Origin: Corella eumyota
Taxonomy: Eukaryota > Chordata > Ascidiacea > Phlebobranchia > Corellidae
Length of the DNA stretch: 64,000 nucleotides
Direction of reading: 5' to 3'
Assembly (NCBI GenBank): GCA_963082875.1
Contig: OY720098.1
Location: forward strand, 21,452,001 to 21,516,000
Shown here: one piece after another, positions 35,101 through 44,720 of the stretch
Layout: each line of letters opens with the position of its first letter
How positions within the stretch are numbered: position 1 is the first letter of the stretch
Made by a program: the position numbers and the translations under genes
The notes under the pieces: model-generated
Told to the model about the DNA's origin: nothing
Databases searched by the model: none
Seen by the model: the letters and a program-made list of their open reading frames with translations, nothing else

Positions 35101-36286
35101 GCTTTTCATAAAATTATGATACGACTATTAAGTTGTGATTAGATACATATTTATGCTTCTTTATCTTCGATGTGGGAAGGTCGACTTCACGACCTAAGCA
35201 GAAAGTAACATTTGTTACCCCAACCCAGTCTCGAGTTGCCTTTTCCAGTTGGGATATAATAGAATTATATTGCCCGGCAATAATGTTGCTGATCAAGTGC
35301 TGGCTCAGCAGGAGTTTATACCGTTTATAGTGTCTTACTAGAGGGCACTACAGCATAAAAGTAGTGGAAATTAAATTCAGGACCCTAGGAAGTGAGTTTT
35401 ATGTTTAAGCCCTTACTTTAGATTACCCGAACTTTAAACATTTTGTAAAGACAACTTTACTGCATAGTATCTGATAAACATAAGTTGTTACTAAGTTAAA
35501 TATTTGAATTTAGGGACGAATAAAGTGTTCGGTCAACCATGAAAAAGGTTTTGTCGTTCTTCAAGTTTATGACGCGTTACCAAGGCAACTAGCTGTTTGT
35601 ATGGGATTAGGGGTTACTCAAGTTCAACTTCTGGGTAATGTGATTTTTTTTATTTATTCTCGATGTGGAAAGGTCGACTTTACGAACTAAACATAGAGTA
35701 TCATTTGTTACCCTGACCAAGTCTCAAGTTAACTTTGTCAGTTTAGGATATTATAGATTATAATTGTTCGATAATTAATCTGCTGATTTAGTGTTGGCTT
35801 GGCAGAAAATTATACTGTTTATATTGCCTTACTAAAGGGCGCTACAGCATAAAAGAAGTGGGGATCGAACCCAGAATCTCATATAGTGTAGCCGAGTGTT
35901 TTAACCACTACAACACGCTGTGAGGTTCAATTTTTTTGGATCATAAAGTTTGGAAGAACAAAAGATTGTTGTCTAACAAATAAAATATTTTTCTAGGTTC
36001 GTTTAAAGAATGTAAAGATCAAATTCAACCTCAGAATTCTTACGAAATAGTTCCCGGGATTCGGTCTCGTCCGGACCTTCCGTCGCCCTATTTCACCTAC
36101 AAAACACCTCGGGATCAATGCTCGTTCTGTCCCCACCACAACCCTGCCCCACTTCAGACCCCATACGCTTGTGACCATATTAAAGTTTGTTCAAGATGCC
36201 AGGATCGGACTGAATGTAGGTTGTGTAGAGCGCCCCTATGCTGGGCGTCCTGTCCTATTTGTGACACGAGGCTCTCACATATTTGA
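32188..36286 (+). CDS. Neuralized-like (NHR) protein with C-terminal Cys/His cluster (11 exons, about 582 aa)
   Basis: Exons: 32188-32270, 32334-32584, 32715-32832, 32901-32954, 33112-33262, 33327-33468, 33914-34052, 34223-34412, 34851-35060, 35514-35634, 35997-36286; phases agree (1749 nt). The start is the ATG at 32188 (MSCRVAKFVRPQTPAFFDD). Residues 1-310 are basic, Ser/Thr-rich and probably disordered. Residues about 315-485 resemble a neuralized homology repeat: WFPVSFNGELRGGHVTFS, an LNGGMAVMEQPLLVGDKV stretch and GDELTITFDSLG. The last exon holds CSFC, then CDHIKVCSRC, ECRLC and CPICD, a zinc-binding cluster at the place of the neuralized RING. If it acts like NEURL proteins, it would be an E3 ubiquitin ligase or adaptor. 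The cysteine spacing is not that of the standard NEURL RING, so ligase activity is uncertain. A transposon starts 28 bp after the stop. Confidence 0.72.
33650..33893 (-). mobile_element. SINE A copy
   Basis: Reverse copy with a gap after CTGATCCAGT; ends 20 bp before exon 7 of the NHR gene. Confidence 0.78.
34463..34735 (+). mobile_element. SINE A copy, diverged head
   Basis: Forward copy in intron 8 of the NHR gene. Confidence 0.75.
35155..35396 (-). mobile_element. SINE A copy, truncated head
   Basis: Reverse copy in intron 9 of the NHR gene. Confidence 0.78.
35650..35922 (-). mobile_element. SINE A copy
   Basis: Reverse copy in intron 10 of the NHR gene. Confidence 0.8.
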
Positions 36287-36307
36287 TTAAGGTTGTTGGA
36301 ATTGTCG

Positions 36308-36313
36308 TATTAA
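36308..36313. repeat. Left 6-bp target duplication TATTAA
   Basis: Identical to 39785-39790; lies 22 bp beyond the NHR gene stop codon. Confidence 0.8.
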
Positions 36314-37180
36314 TACGGTGGCCCACAAGGGCAAAACATTTAAAAAAGTAAAAACATTTTAAAAACTAAAAACATTTAAAAAATTAAAAACATTAGTTTA
36401 AAAAACATTTAAAAAATTAAAAACATTTAAAAAATTGAAAACATTTTAAAAATTGAAAACATTTTAAAAATTGAAAACATTTTAAAAATTGAAAACATTT
36501 TAAAAATTGAAAACATTTTAAAAATTAAAAACATTTTAAAAATTAAAAACATTTTGAAAATTAAAAACATTTTAAAAATTGAAAACATTTTGAAAATTGA
36601 AAACATTTAAATTTTTGAAAACATTTCAAAAATTGAAAACATTTAAATTTTTGAAAACACTTCAAAAATCGAAAACATTTTTCCGGCGCCAACCAGACTT
36701 TACGCGGTCCCAAGACAGAGTACCGGAACTCTAAAAATATTTAAAGTCGACCACGAGGCGCTACCTGTGCCGCTGAATGCAAGTTACCAATAGTTTTGGA
36801 TGTTTTTTTTATATTTATTTAGTGTTAAATAGGAATATGGGCATACATAATTAAATGAATTAGTCAGTGTCAGTTTGACATAGTGACAGCGGTAGCCTGT
36901 GGTAAAGTACATGGCGTACCGGTTTAGTGACCTTTTGGCTGGTGGTCCGCAGAACTAACCCTTTGCTAAATTTTAGCGAATTAATCAGCTTTATATTAAC
37001 CTAAAAATACAATAACTTTAATATATAAATATTTAAATTGCAGTTGGGTATAACTGTATTCGTTGTGGCAATAGAATTCCGACTTCTGTACTGTGGGCTA
37101 CTGGGCTACCCTGACTGTTAATACATTTTTTTTTTAATTTTGGCATTATTTAGAATTTTGATGTTGTTTGATTTTTTATT

Positions 37181-37186
37181 AATAAA
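37181..37186 (+). terminator. AATAAA inside the transposon, candidate poly(A) signal for the NHR gene
   Basis: The transposon interrupts the 3' UTR directly behind the stop, so NHR transcripts must end within it or read through 3.5 kb. I noticed this canonical + strand hexamer downstream; its use is inference. Confidence 0.3.
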
Positions 37187-38239
37187 GTCAAGTAGCAATC
37201 AGAATAGTTGCTAGTAAAACAGGCACCTTCAAACCAGATTGCAGAACATGGTTTTGCAGTACACACATGGCATACATATATACTTGTGACTAGACATTTT
37301 ACCTATGTATACTGAGTGTTTTTTGTACAAGGTTAATAAGTTTAAAAAATAAAAATTGTTATAAGAATTAATTGCTAACATTGTGAAGAATACATGCAAG
37401 AAAGTTTTAAATATTGTCCTAATTGCTCAAGGCTCTGAGGTAATCTTTATACCAGGAAAAGGCATATTCCATTTACCCTTAATGGAAGAATTGTGTTGTA
37501 TATTTGTTTTACCACAGAAGTTACTGATAATAGGATTCAAGAAACAGCTGTTAATATGGAACCTTAATGTTCACACAATACTGAAACCATTCCTAATCAA
37601 CGTAAACTGTAGTCATTTGATTGAAAAAAAACTTTTATGACAATGAGAGTAAGTCTTTTAAAAATGCAACCTTGTGTGTGAGTTAAGTAAAATTTGTGGT
37701 TTGATGAGGTTCACTTGTTTTTGAAACACTTAATATTTCATTTTTTTATAATGATATTATTTTTAACTTTAACTAAACAATGTTAAACATAATTTGTGTC
37801 AGTTTTTTTATTATTTAAGTAATCTTTTGAAAAAATTGTACCATGTACCTACTGTATTTTATTAGAAGTTGTAAATAGCAGCCTATGGTATATGGATTGT
37901 ATTTTATGTTATTTTTACATATAAAAGTTTTAAGGTTCTAAACTGTGTAATTTTTCCTCTTATTAATAAATCTTTGTTGTTTTACCATTTGTGATAAATC
38001 AAATTATTATATATACTTTAATAAACAAAATTATAACACAGTCTTGGATTATTTATTGTACAATCAAAGTATATACATTTCAAAAAGTAATAAGAGGTTA
38101 AATTTTATCAACATGCAACCTTAAGCAAGTTTTTGTACAAATTTAAAGCACTGTCCCAATCCTTGGGTAAGGAAATCCCATTAGCCGATTCCAAAACATC
38201 AGCAAAGTATCTTTGATAAATTGAATTGTCATCACAACT

Positions 38240-38870
38240 TTATGGTAAATTTTGGGTAACATGTTCGTATTGACTGTTTAACATCATTGCCAATTTATTT
38301 TCCCCATCATGCAAATGTGGCAGATAATATAACTCATCCAGACGTCCAGCTACAGTTTCATAGCCAGATTTTTGAATATAGTGTGAGTTCCACCTTTGAA
38401 CAACATCATCAATTTCATACTGTAGCAAGGTTGAAAAACAAAACCACAAACATTCCTCTTGCATTTTGGTATAAAGTCTTGTTGTGCAATTAAATCCTTA
38501 CAAAAATTCATCCACCAGGTGGTACTTGTTCTTCGCAGAATAGACCACCAGGCCTCAATTCTTTGGTTATGCGGAGATGTACTGTATATGTGCCCATTTT
38601 CATCATTACAAAAATAACATTGCATGGTAGCAACAAGGTCATTTTCTGTTCCACAATCAGACCTGACTTTATGTGGATAACCACCCAATTCAACTACCTT
38701 GTTGAAATAGAGATTGCCGATAATTACAGGATTATTATTGGATCTTAGTACCTTCAACCATAATATTTTACGACTCCAGCCATCAATGCATCCATGCAAT
38801 GCAAAGCCGTAAGGCTTAAGTTTGTCATATCCGTCAATATGCCATCAAGTTAGGACCAGGAGAACAATAA
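38240..38870 (-). pseudogene. Integrase-core (rve-like) transposase of the IS3EU-like element, damaged
   Basis: The main frame 38799-38350 reads MHGCIDGWSRKILWLKV, then GGYPHKVRSDCGTEN and NQRIEAWWSILRRTSTTWW. Just upstream WHIDGYDKLKPYGFALHGCIDG is visible in the same frame. The D of HIDGY, the D of RSDCGTEN and the E of RIEAW are the likely DDE triad. Downstream the frame changes into an adjacent open frame (about 38240-38464), and a stop precedes the WHIDGY motif, so this copy is probably inactive. The motif set is that of integrase-core proteins seen in many fish and invertebrate genomes. Confidence 0.7.
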
Positions 38871-39784
38871 TTTCTTCGTGCTTGACTTTATTAATAACAA
38901 ATCAAACAACATCAAGATTCTAAATAATGCCAAAATTAATAAAAAAAACATTTATTAACAGTCAGGCAGTAGCCCACAGTACTCAGAACTCCTTTGCCAC
39001 AACGAATACAGTTATACCCTACTGCAATTTAAATATTTATATATTAAAGTTATTGTATTTTTAGGTAAATATAAAGCGGATTAATTCGCTAAAATTTAGC
39101 AGAGTTAGTTCTGCAAGCCACTAGCCAAAAGGTCACTAAACCGCTACGCCATGTACGTTACCACAGGCTACCGCTGTCACTATGTCAAACTGACACTGAC
39201 TAATTCATTTAATTATGTATGCCCATATTCCTATTTTACACTAAATAAATATAGAAAAACCGTCCAAAACTATTGGTAACTTGCATTCAGCGACACAGGT
39301 AGCGCCTCGTGGTCGACTTTTAATATCTTTAGAGTTCCGGTACTCTGTCTTGGGACCGCGTAAGGTCTGGTTGGCGCCGGAAAAATGTTTTCAATTTTTG
39401 AAATGTTTTCAAAAATTTAAATGTTTTTAATTTTTGAACTGTTTTCAATTTTTGAAATGTTTTCAATTTTTGAAAGTTTTCAATTTTTAAAATGTTTTTA
39501 ATTTTCAAAATGTTTTCAATTTTTGAAATGTTTTCAATTTCTAAAATGTTTTCAATTTTTAAAATGTTTTCAATTTTTAAAATGTTTTTAATTTTTTAAA
39601 TGTTTTTACTTTTTTAAATGTTTTCAATTTTTAAAATGTTTTCAATTTTTTAAATGTTTTCAATTTTTTAAATGTTTTTAATTTTTTAAATGTTTTTTAA
39701 ACTAATGTTTTTAATTTTTTAAATGTTTTTAGTTTTTAAAATGTTTTTACTCTTTTAAATGTTTTGCCCTTGTGGGCCACCGTA

Positions 39785-39790
39785 TATTAA
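39785..39790. repeat. Right 6-bp target duplication TATTAA
   Basis: Identical to 36308-36313. Confidence 0.8.
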
Positions 39791-40394
39791 CCCCCCAACT
39801 TTTTAACTTAGGAATAATTTGTTTTATTTTGTTCCGCAAAAGGACAAATATATTTTGGAAATTAAATAATTTAAAATGTCCTAATTTGACGTTAATACGA
39901 TTATATGACATTTTAATACGATTATATGACATAGTATGACGTAATACAAGTCTTATTATGACGTAATACAACATTAAAAAACATAAAATTCCATTTTCCT
40001 TGTATTACAAATTAAAAAAAAATCTATTTTACAAACTTATGTTTTTTTTTTTAACTTGCCTGTTGGGATTTTTGGTTTGAACAAATGTTGTTTAAGGCTA
40101 AAGCACAAAACTCAAAGCCTTAATTAGGGTGTTGTAGTTTTTTTAATAGCACGTGCTTAAGCCAGCAATACTGTGTTTGGTTTAGTTCAAATATAAATTT
40201 TGGAATAAGTTAATTTTAAGAGTGCCTTATAATAAATATTCGTTAATAAAGTCTTTTGTTAATTTTTGTTAATAAAAAGGATTTTTATACTTAGTTTAGA
40301 ATGTAAAAACTTTTGTTTTAGCGGATAAATACATTTGACGTGTAAGTTAATTTTACGGATTAATGATTTTGAGGTTAAATGTTATTCAGCCTTT

Positions 40395-40454
40395 GTCGTT
40401 TATGATTGGCTCCTGCAATTTCACAGTTGAATGCACTGGCCAATCATAAACGTC
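40395..40454. promoter_or_regulatory. Inverted repeat carrying two opposed CCAAT boxes
   Basis: Arms GTCGTTTATGATTGGC (40395-40410) and GCCAATCATAAACGTC (40439-40454) pair at 15 of 16 positions around a 28-bp loop. Each arm holds a CCAAT/ATTGG core, so it could be a bidirectional NF-Y-type promoter element; this is inference. Confidence 0.4.
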
Positions 40455-40744
40455 AGAGTTAAAGTTAGTTAGTTGATCTTGAGATTTAGTTGAAGGACAT
40501 TTAGTTTGACTTTGTAGGTTACGAAGTCGTTTTGTAAAGTTAATTAAGACACGGACAACTAGGAATTGCTTTACAATTGTAATTATTATGTTGATATTTA
40601 TCTGTATAGATTATAAGTAACTTTAATATTACAAAACTTGAAGATTGATGTTTTGACGAAGCTGACATTAACAAATCGGTTTAAGTAGATTAATTTTCGT
40701 GTAATTGTATAAATGGTTTTATAAAAACTTGTATAAAGTGTATA

Positions 40745-40860
40745 TGGTGTTGTTGATCTGAATATGCAACGGGTTAGGGGTAGGATCGCGCGCGTGTCGA
40801 CACTCGTTATTTTAATGTCTAGCGAATTTTAACAGTCCGCATATTCAGAACACGACACCA
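40745..40860. mobile_element. Short MITE-like palindromic element
   Basis: Ends TGGTGTTGTTGATCTGAATA and the inverse of GCATATTCAGAACACGACACCA match closely; 116 bp with no frame. Confidence 0.45.
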
Positions 40861-40939
40861 TTTTAAAAGTGTATAAATAACTAGATAATATTTAATTAGA
40901 CATAGATAACTGCCCTTGTTTTTATTTTGAAGGTTTTTG

Positions 40940-41406
40940 ATGATGACGACGTTGCGGAGAACGGGGGAGAACTACGTCACGGGGATTGGAGATGGCGCGA
41001 AGAGGCGGATTTCCATGAAGACAACGAATTATCCGAAAGAGAAGAGGAAAGGTAACCTAATTTTTTACCTATTATTATTTAATATTTTAACACGTATTAA
41101 ACAAAAACTTTAATTGTTAAGTGTAAACTAACAGCGAATTAATTTTAAGAAGAAGATGACGTCACAGGAAAAGAAGGAACGGAATATGACGTCATTTAAA
41201 AAAGCGGAGGTCAACAAAAGACACATGCCATCATGAAATAAGAATGGTAAAATGTTTTAATTCGAAAATTGCCTTTTTACAGAACTTTTACTGTAAATTA
41301 ACCTAGTAAAATTGTTTTACTTAAATCAATTGTTTTTCCACTAGAAGATGGAAACTGGAGGAATAAGCAGGGAGGGCGATTCTACGGTGATTTGAAGAGG
41401 AAATGA
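40940..41406 (+). CDS. Possible very small basic protein gene with alternative last exons
   Basis: Exon 40940-41051 starts with ATG and reads MMTTLRRTGENYVTGIGDGA, then KRRISMKTTNYPKEKRK, ending one base into a codon at a GT donor. Two downstream acceptors give the required 2-nt start. Exon 41150-41199 reads EEDDVTGKEGTEYDVI-stop (total 53 aa). Exon 41345-41406 reads EDGNWRNKQGGRFYGDLKRK-stop (total 57 aa). An acceptor-like AG just upstream of the ATG means it could also be the end of a longer gene. A second frame of the first exon is also open, which lowers confidence. No family recognised. Confidence 0.32.
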
Positions 41407-41749
41407 AGAATTGGATGTGGCCCTAAGGTAGTTGTTAGTTAAGGTATTGATGAGCTGTGAGGAAAAGACCAAGAAAGGTGATTCCTTTAACATACAGGTG
41501 AGATACTCGTTTTTTTTCAATTATATAAATAATAATAAATTTACTTATCCTTTTGTTTGTACACCATACTTTTTTATGCTTTTAATAAAATGCCTACAAC
41601 CCTGCCCTTAAGGCGTTGGCCCCACTTGCTAAGTTTAGGATATTATTGATTTAAGATATCATACTCTAAATGACCTAATATTAGGATCAGCCTAGTTAGA
41701 TTAAGCGAGTCGTCAGTCTTACGTTAACTTTAATTCGTGCGCGTGTTGC

Positions 41750-41990
41750 AACACATCGTTTCGTCCGTCGCTTTAGTTATTACGTCAGTTAGTGTCATTG
41801 TAGCTGTTACGTCAGTTTTCGTCGTTTAGTTGTTACGTCAGTTTTCGTCGCTTTACTTTTTACGTTAGATTACGTCGTTTTATTTGTTACGTCAGATTAC
41901 GTAGTTTTATTTGTTACGTCAGATTACGTCGTTTTATTTGTTACGTCAGATTACGTCGTTTTATTTGTTACGTCAGACCGCGTCATTGAC
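41750..41990. repeat. 27-bp minisatellite
   Basis: GTTTTATTTGTTACGTCAGA-type units of 27 bp, about four good copies at 41870-41985, with a decayed extension toward 41750. Confidence 0.85.
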
Positions 41991-42599
41991 TTGCTACGCA
42001 ATAGCGTCAGACAGAATATATCACGCGTTGTCGAGTGTTCTTTATACAGCCGCTAGAGAGTGCAATTTTATAAATTTGGCGAGGCGAATAATTTATATTT
42101 ATAACCACAAGGTGGAGCTATTTTGCAAACATAGTTAACGTTGACTTTTTAATTTACTGCGATAATGAGCGACCGCTAGATGATGCTAACGAGCAATCAT
42201 TTAAATGAAGCTAGTTGGATACAACTATGTTGATTTATTTATTTAATAATAATAATTATTGAATTGTTTAAAATATATATAATTTGTTCTAAATAATTTT
42301 GTTTAATATAATGCGTTTGTTTTGTTAATTTAGTTTTTTTTTTTAAATGTTTTAACTTTTTATTGTTTTGGTAAATTGCTTTTTTGTTTGTTTTTAATTA
42401 AGGTAAACTAAAGTTGTTTTTTAAATCGTTTGTTTTTTTAATTTTTTTTTTAATTATTAATTAGTTTAATTAATTAAATAAAAGTATGGTGTACATGTAA
42501 TTTGTGTAAATAAATGTTTTATATGCTTGTTCTATTTGCTAATATTAATCTATCATGAACTTGTTTAACCATTCTTTTTTTTTTCGAGGTAATTCTTAC

Positions 42600-43260
42600 G
42601 TCATAGAAGATGTTGCAATCTTTCGTTACATAGTGATGACGTCACCTTTCTCGATGAAGTGTGTTGTTACAATGTTTCAAAGCAGTCCCGCCACTGAGGA
42701 CGCCATTCTAATCGTTGTTGACTTATATTGAACCAGTTGTGGCAAAACCGGTTGTTGCTAACATGAACGTATGATGTAACTTTCCGATGACGCAACTAAC
42801 CAATGTGGCTGACTAAATACTGTTGATGCCATCATTATTTGAATAACGTCGCTGTTTGATGACGTGACATTTGTGTCTGATGCTGCCGCCGCTGTCCGAT
42901 GCTGCCGCTGTCCGATGCTGCCGCTGTCCGATGCTGCCGCTGACCGATGCTGCCGCTGTCCGATGCTGCCGCTGTCCGATGCTGCCGCTGTCCGATGCTG
43001 GTCCTGTCCGATGCTGGTCCTGTCCGATGCTGGTCCTGTCCGAAGATTTTGGGCACAAAAGTTCTTGTATGATGTGTTTTGGTATGATGCCGCCACTTTT
43101 CACTAGTGTCACTTTCCGATGACGTTACTTTTTGATGACGTTGCCCTCCTATGATGTCACTCTTCGATGATTTCACTCTTTGATGATGTCACTCCCCGAT
43201 GGTGTCACTTTCCCATGATGTCATTCCTCGATTTCGTCACTGTCCGATGATTTCACTTAC
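42600..43260. repeat. Degenerate GATGACGTCAC-type repeat field
   Basis: Short imperfect units of the form CCGATGAYGTCACTTT recur throughout, flanking and merging with the 16-bp minisatellite. Open frames on both strands here are repeat artefacts. Confidence 0.65.
42876..43045. repeat. 16-bp GC-rich minisatellite
   Basis: About ten units of CGATGCTGCCGCTGTC, the last three changed to a GGTCC variant. It is much more GC-rich than the surroundings. All frames stay open because 16 bp gives a 48-bp coding period. Confidence 0.9.
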
Positions 43261-44087
43261 CTTTGACTTTTGCTGTTTTAATGTGGCAAACCTAATATTG
43301 TTGCCTACATAAAAGTTTGTTGTTTTATCCTTAACAATATATTTGGTAGTCAACTTTAAACTACCATCTTAAATTTTATTCCGCCATGCGTGGCGCGTTT
43401 TTTTCCATCTTGGTGTTTAAAATGTGCACAGCCTTATAAAGGTGCCGCACAATCTTTTCTATTTTCATCAATTGACCCTTAATAATTGTGTGTGATTTGT
43501 CATTTTAGTATTTATTTTTATTGTCTATATGTTAATTAAAATTAATTTTGTTGAAAAATTGTTGTTTAATTACAATAAAGCAAATAGTAGAAAGAATAAA
43601 CTTAGACAGGAACTTAATATTAGGGTAGGCACTTAAAATTAGGTGAGCAGCACTAAAACTTAAGTGAACTTAAAGTATATACATTAGTAAATTGTTTTAA
43701 TTAATTCTTATTTAAAAAAAAATCTGTGATTAGCTAGAAATTTGATGAAATATATATTGATATTGAAAAATAAGTCAAATACTAATTAATTATTTGGCAA
43801 CGCTGTAGTTGCTAGGTAACCTGAAGCTTTTTTCAAGTAGGCAGAATAATATTTTACCTAAGTTATAAATTTAAAATAAGGTTTTCTAGCATAGGTTAAA
43901 GTTGTTTTGTTTATTAATAACTTTAAATCCTTGTTTTATAAGTTTTTGTTAAAGAAAACTAATAAAAATTTTCATTGTATATCGGGCACACGTATTTTTT
44001 AACTCTGTTGTTAGAAAACATGACTTTCAGACTTTACACAACTTGAGATCCGTGGTTCGATTCTTGTTGTTTCTATTGTAACTTACC
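43261..44087. other. AT-rich spacer, nothing recognised
   Basis: No exon, RNA gene or clear repeat seen between the repeat field and the SINE upstream of BBOF1. Confidence 0.5.
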
Positions 44088-44384
44088 CGCAGAGTGGTGT
44101 AGTGGTAACTGGTAAGAACACTTGCTTCACCACACATGAGGTCGTGGGTTCAATTCCCGATGATATTATGCTGTAACGCTCTTGAGTAAGGCGGTATAAA
44201 CGGTATGAACTCCTGCTGAGCCAGCACTTAATCGACAGCTTAATTACCGGGCAATTATAATCTATAATATCCCAAACTGCCACAGGCAACTCAAGACTGG
44301 GTCTGAATAACTGATGTTACTTTATGTTTAAGTTGCGCATTCGACTTTCCCACATCGAGGATAAAGATATATACAAAAAAAAGT
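44088..44384 (+). mobile_element. SINE A copy
   Basis: Forward copy upstream of BBOF1. Confidence 0.85.
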
Positions 44385-44720
44385 AAGGCTTTAATATTAG
44401 AATATTATTTTGTACTACTTGTAAAATTTTTAACTGATAGGATTGAAAGGAAAAATTAACAATATGTTAAACTAAAGGTTTTGATATTTATTTATTTTGT
44501 CAAGTTATCCGACTGCCTTAGGTGAGCATAGTTAACCAAAATATAACTTTGTTAAAAGGTAATTTGTTACACAATGCATTATCTCTGTTTCAGCAGAAAA
44601 AAAATTAGGTAAAGCTATAAAAATTCTTAAATTGAATTTAACTAAATCTTTAAACAATGCAGTTGTTTAATTTAACCTTTTTTTCCTTTTGCGCTTAACA
44701 GATTGTTTTAAATAATAAAT

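Larger units (their letters stand above)
36314..39784. mobile_element. IS3EU-like DNA transposon with long terminal inverted repeats
   Basis: Both ends read TACGGTGGCCCACAAGGGCA inward. TATTAA duplicates lie at 36308-36313 and 39785-39790. The terminal inverted repeats are about 800 bp each (36314 to about 37120 and about 38960 to 39784). Each starts with 300-400 bp of a roughly 16-bp satellite (AAAACATTTTAAAAATTG type), followed by a well-matched unique part around 36830-37010 and 39080-39260. The centre codes an integrase-core-like protein on the - strand. A 6-bp duplication and TAY ends fit the IS3EU superfamily. At 3471 bp, with no other genes, it is a simple DNA transposon. The crisp target duplication suggests a fairly recent insertion. 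Confidence 0.8.
39791..40939. other. Spacer with hairpin and small MITE
   Basis: No gene recognised. It contains the inverted repeat at 40395-40454 and a short MITE at 40745-40860, listed separately. Confidence 0.5.

Noticed and set aside
37383-37640. + strand 85-codon frame inside the IS3EU-like element
   Set aside because: No recognisable motif, opposite to the integrase-like frame, length plausible by chance.
36314-39784. Polinton remnant, because of the integrase-core frame and 6-bp target duplication
   Set aside because: Total length is only 3.5 kb with matched ends and no sign of polymerase, ATPase or capsid genes, so a simple IS3EU-type transposon fits better.
42240-42580. Possible ncRNA in AT-rich sequence
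   Set aside because: Only homopolymer-rich DNA, no box elements or stable fold that I can support.
42758-43176. Several overlapping open frames on both strands with DAAAVRCC or QHRTAAASD repeats
   Set aside because: They are all readings of the 16-bp minisatellite, which has no stop in any frame; no splice or start context.
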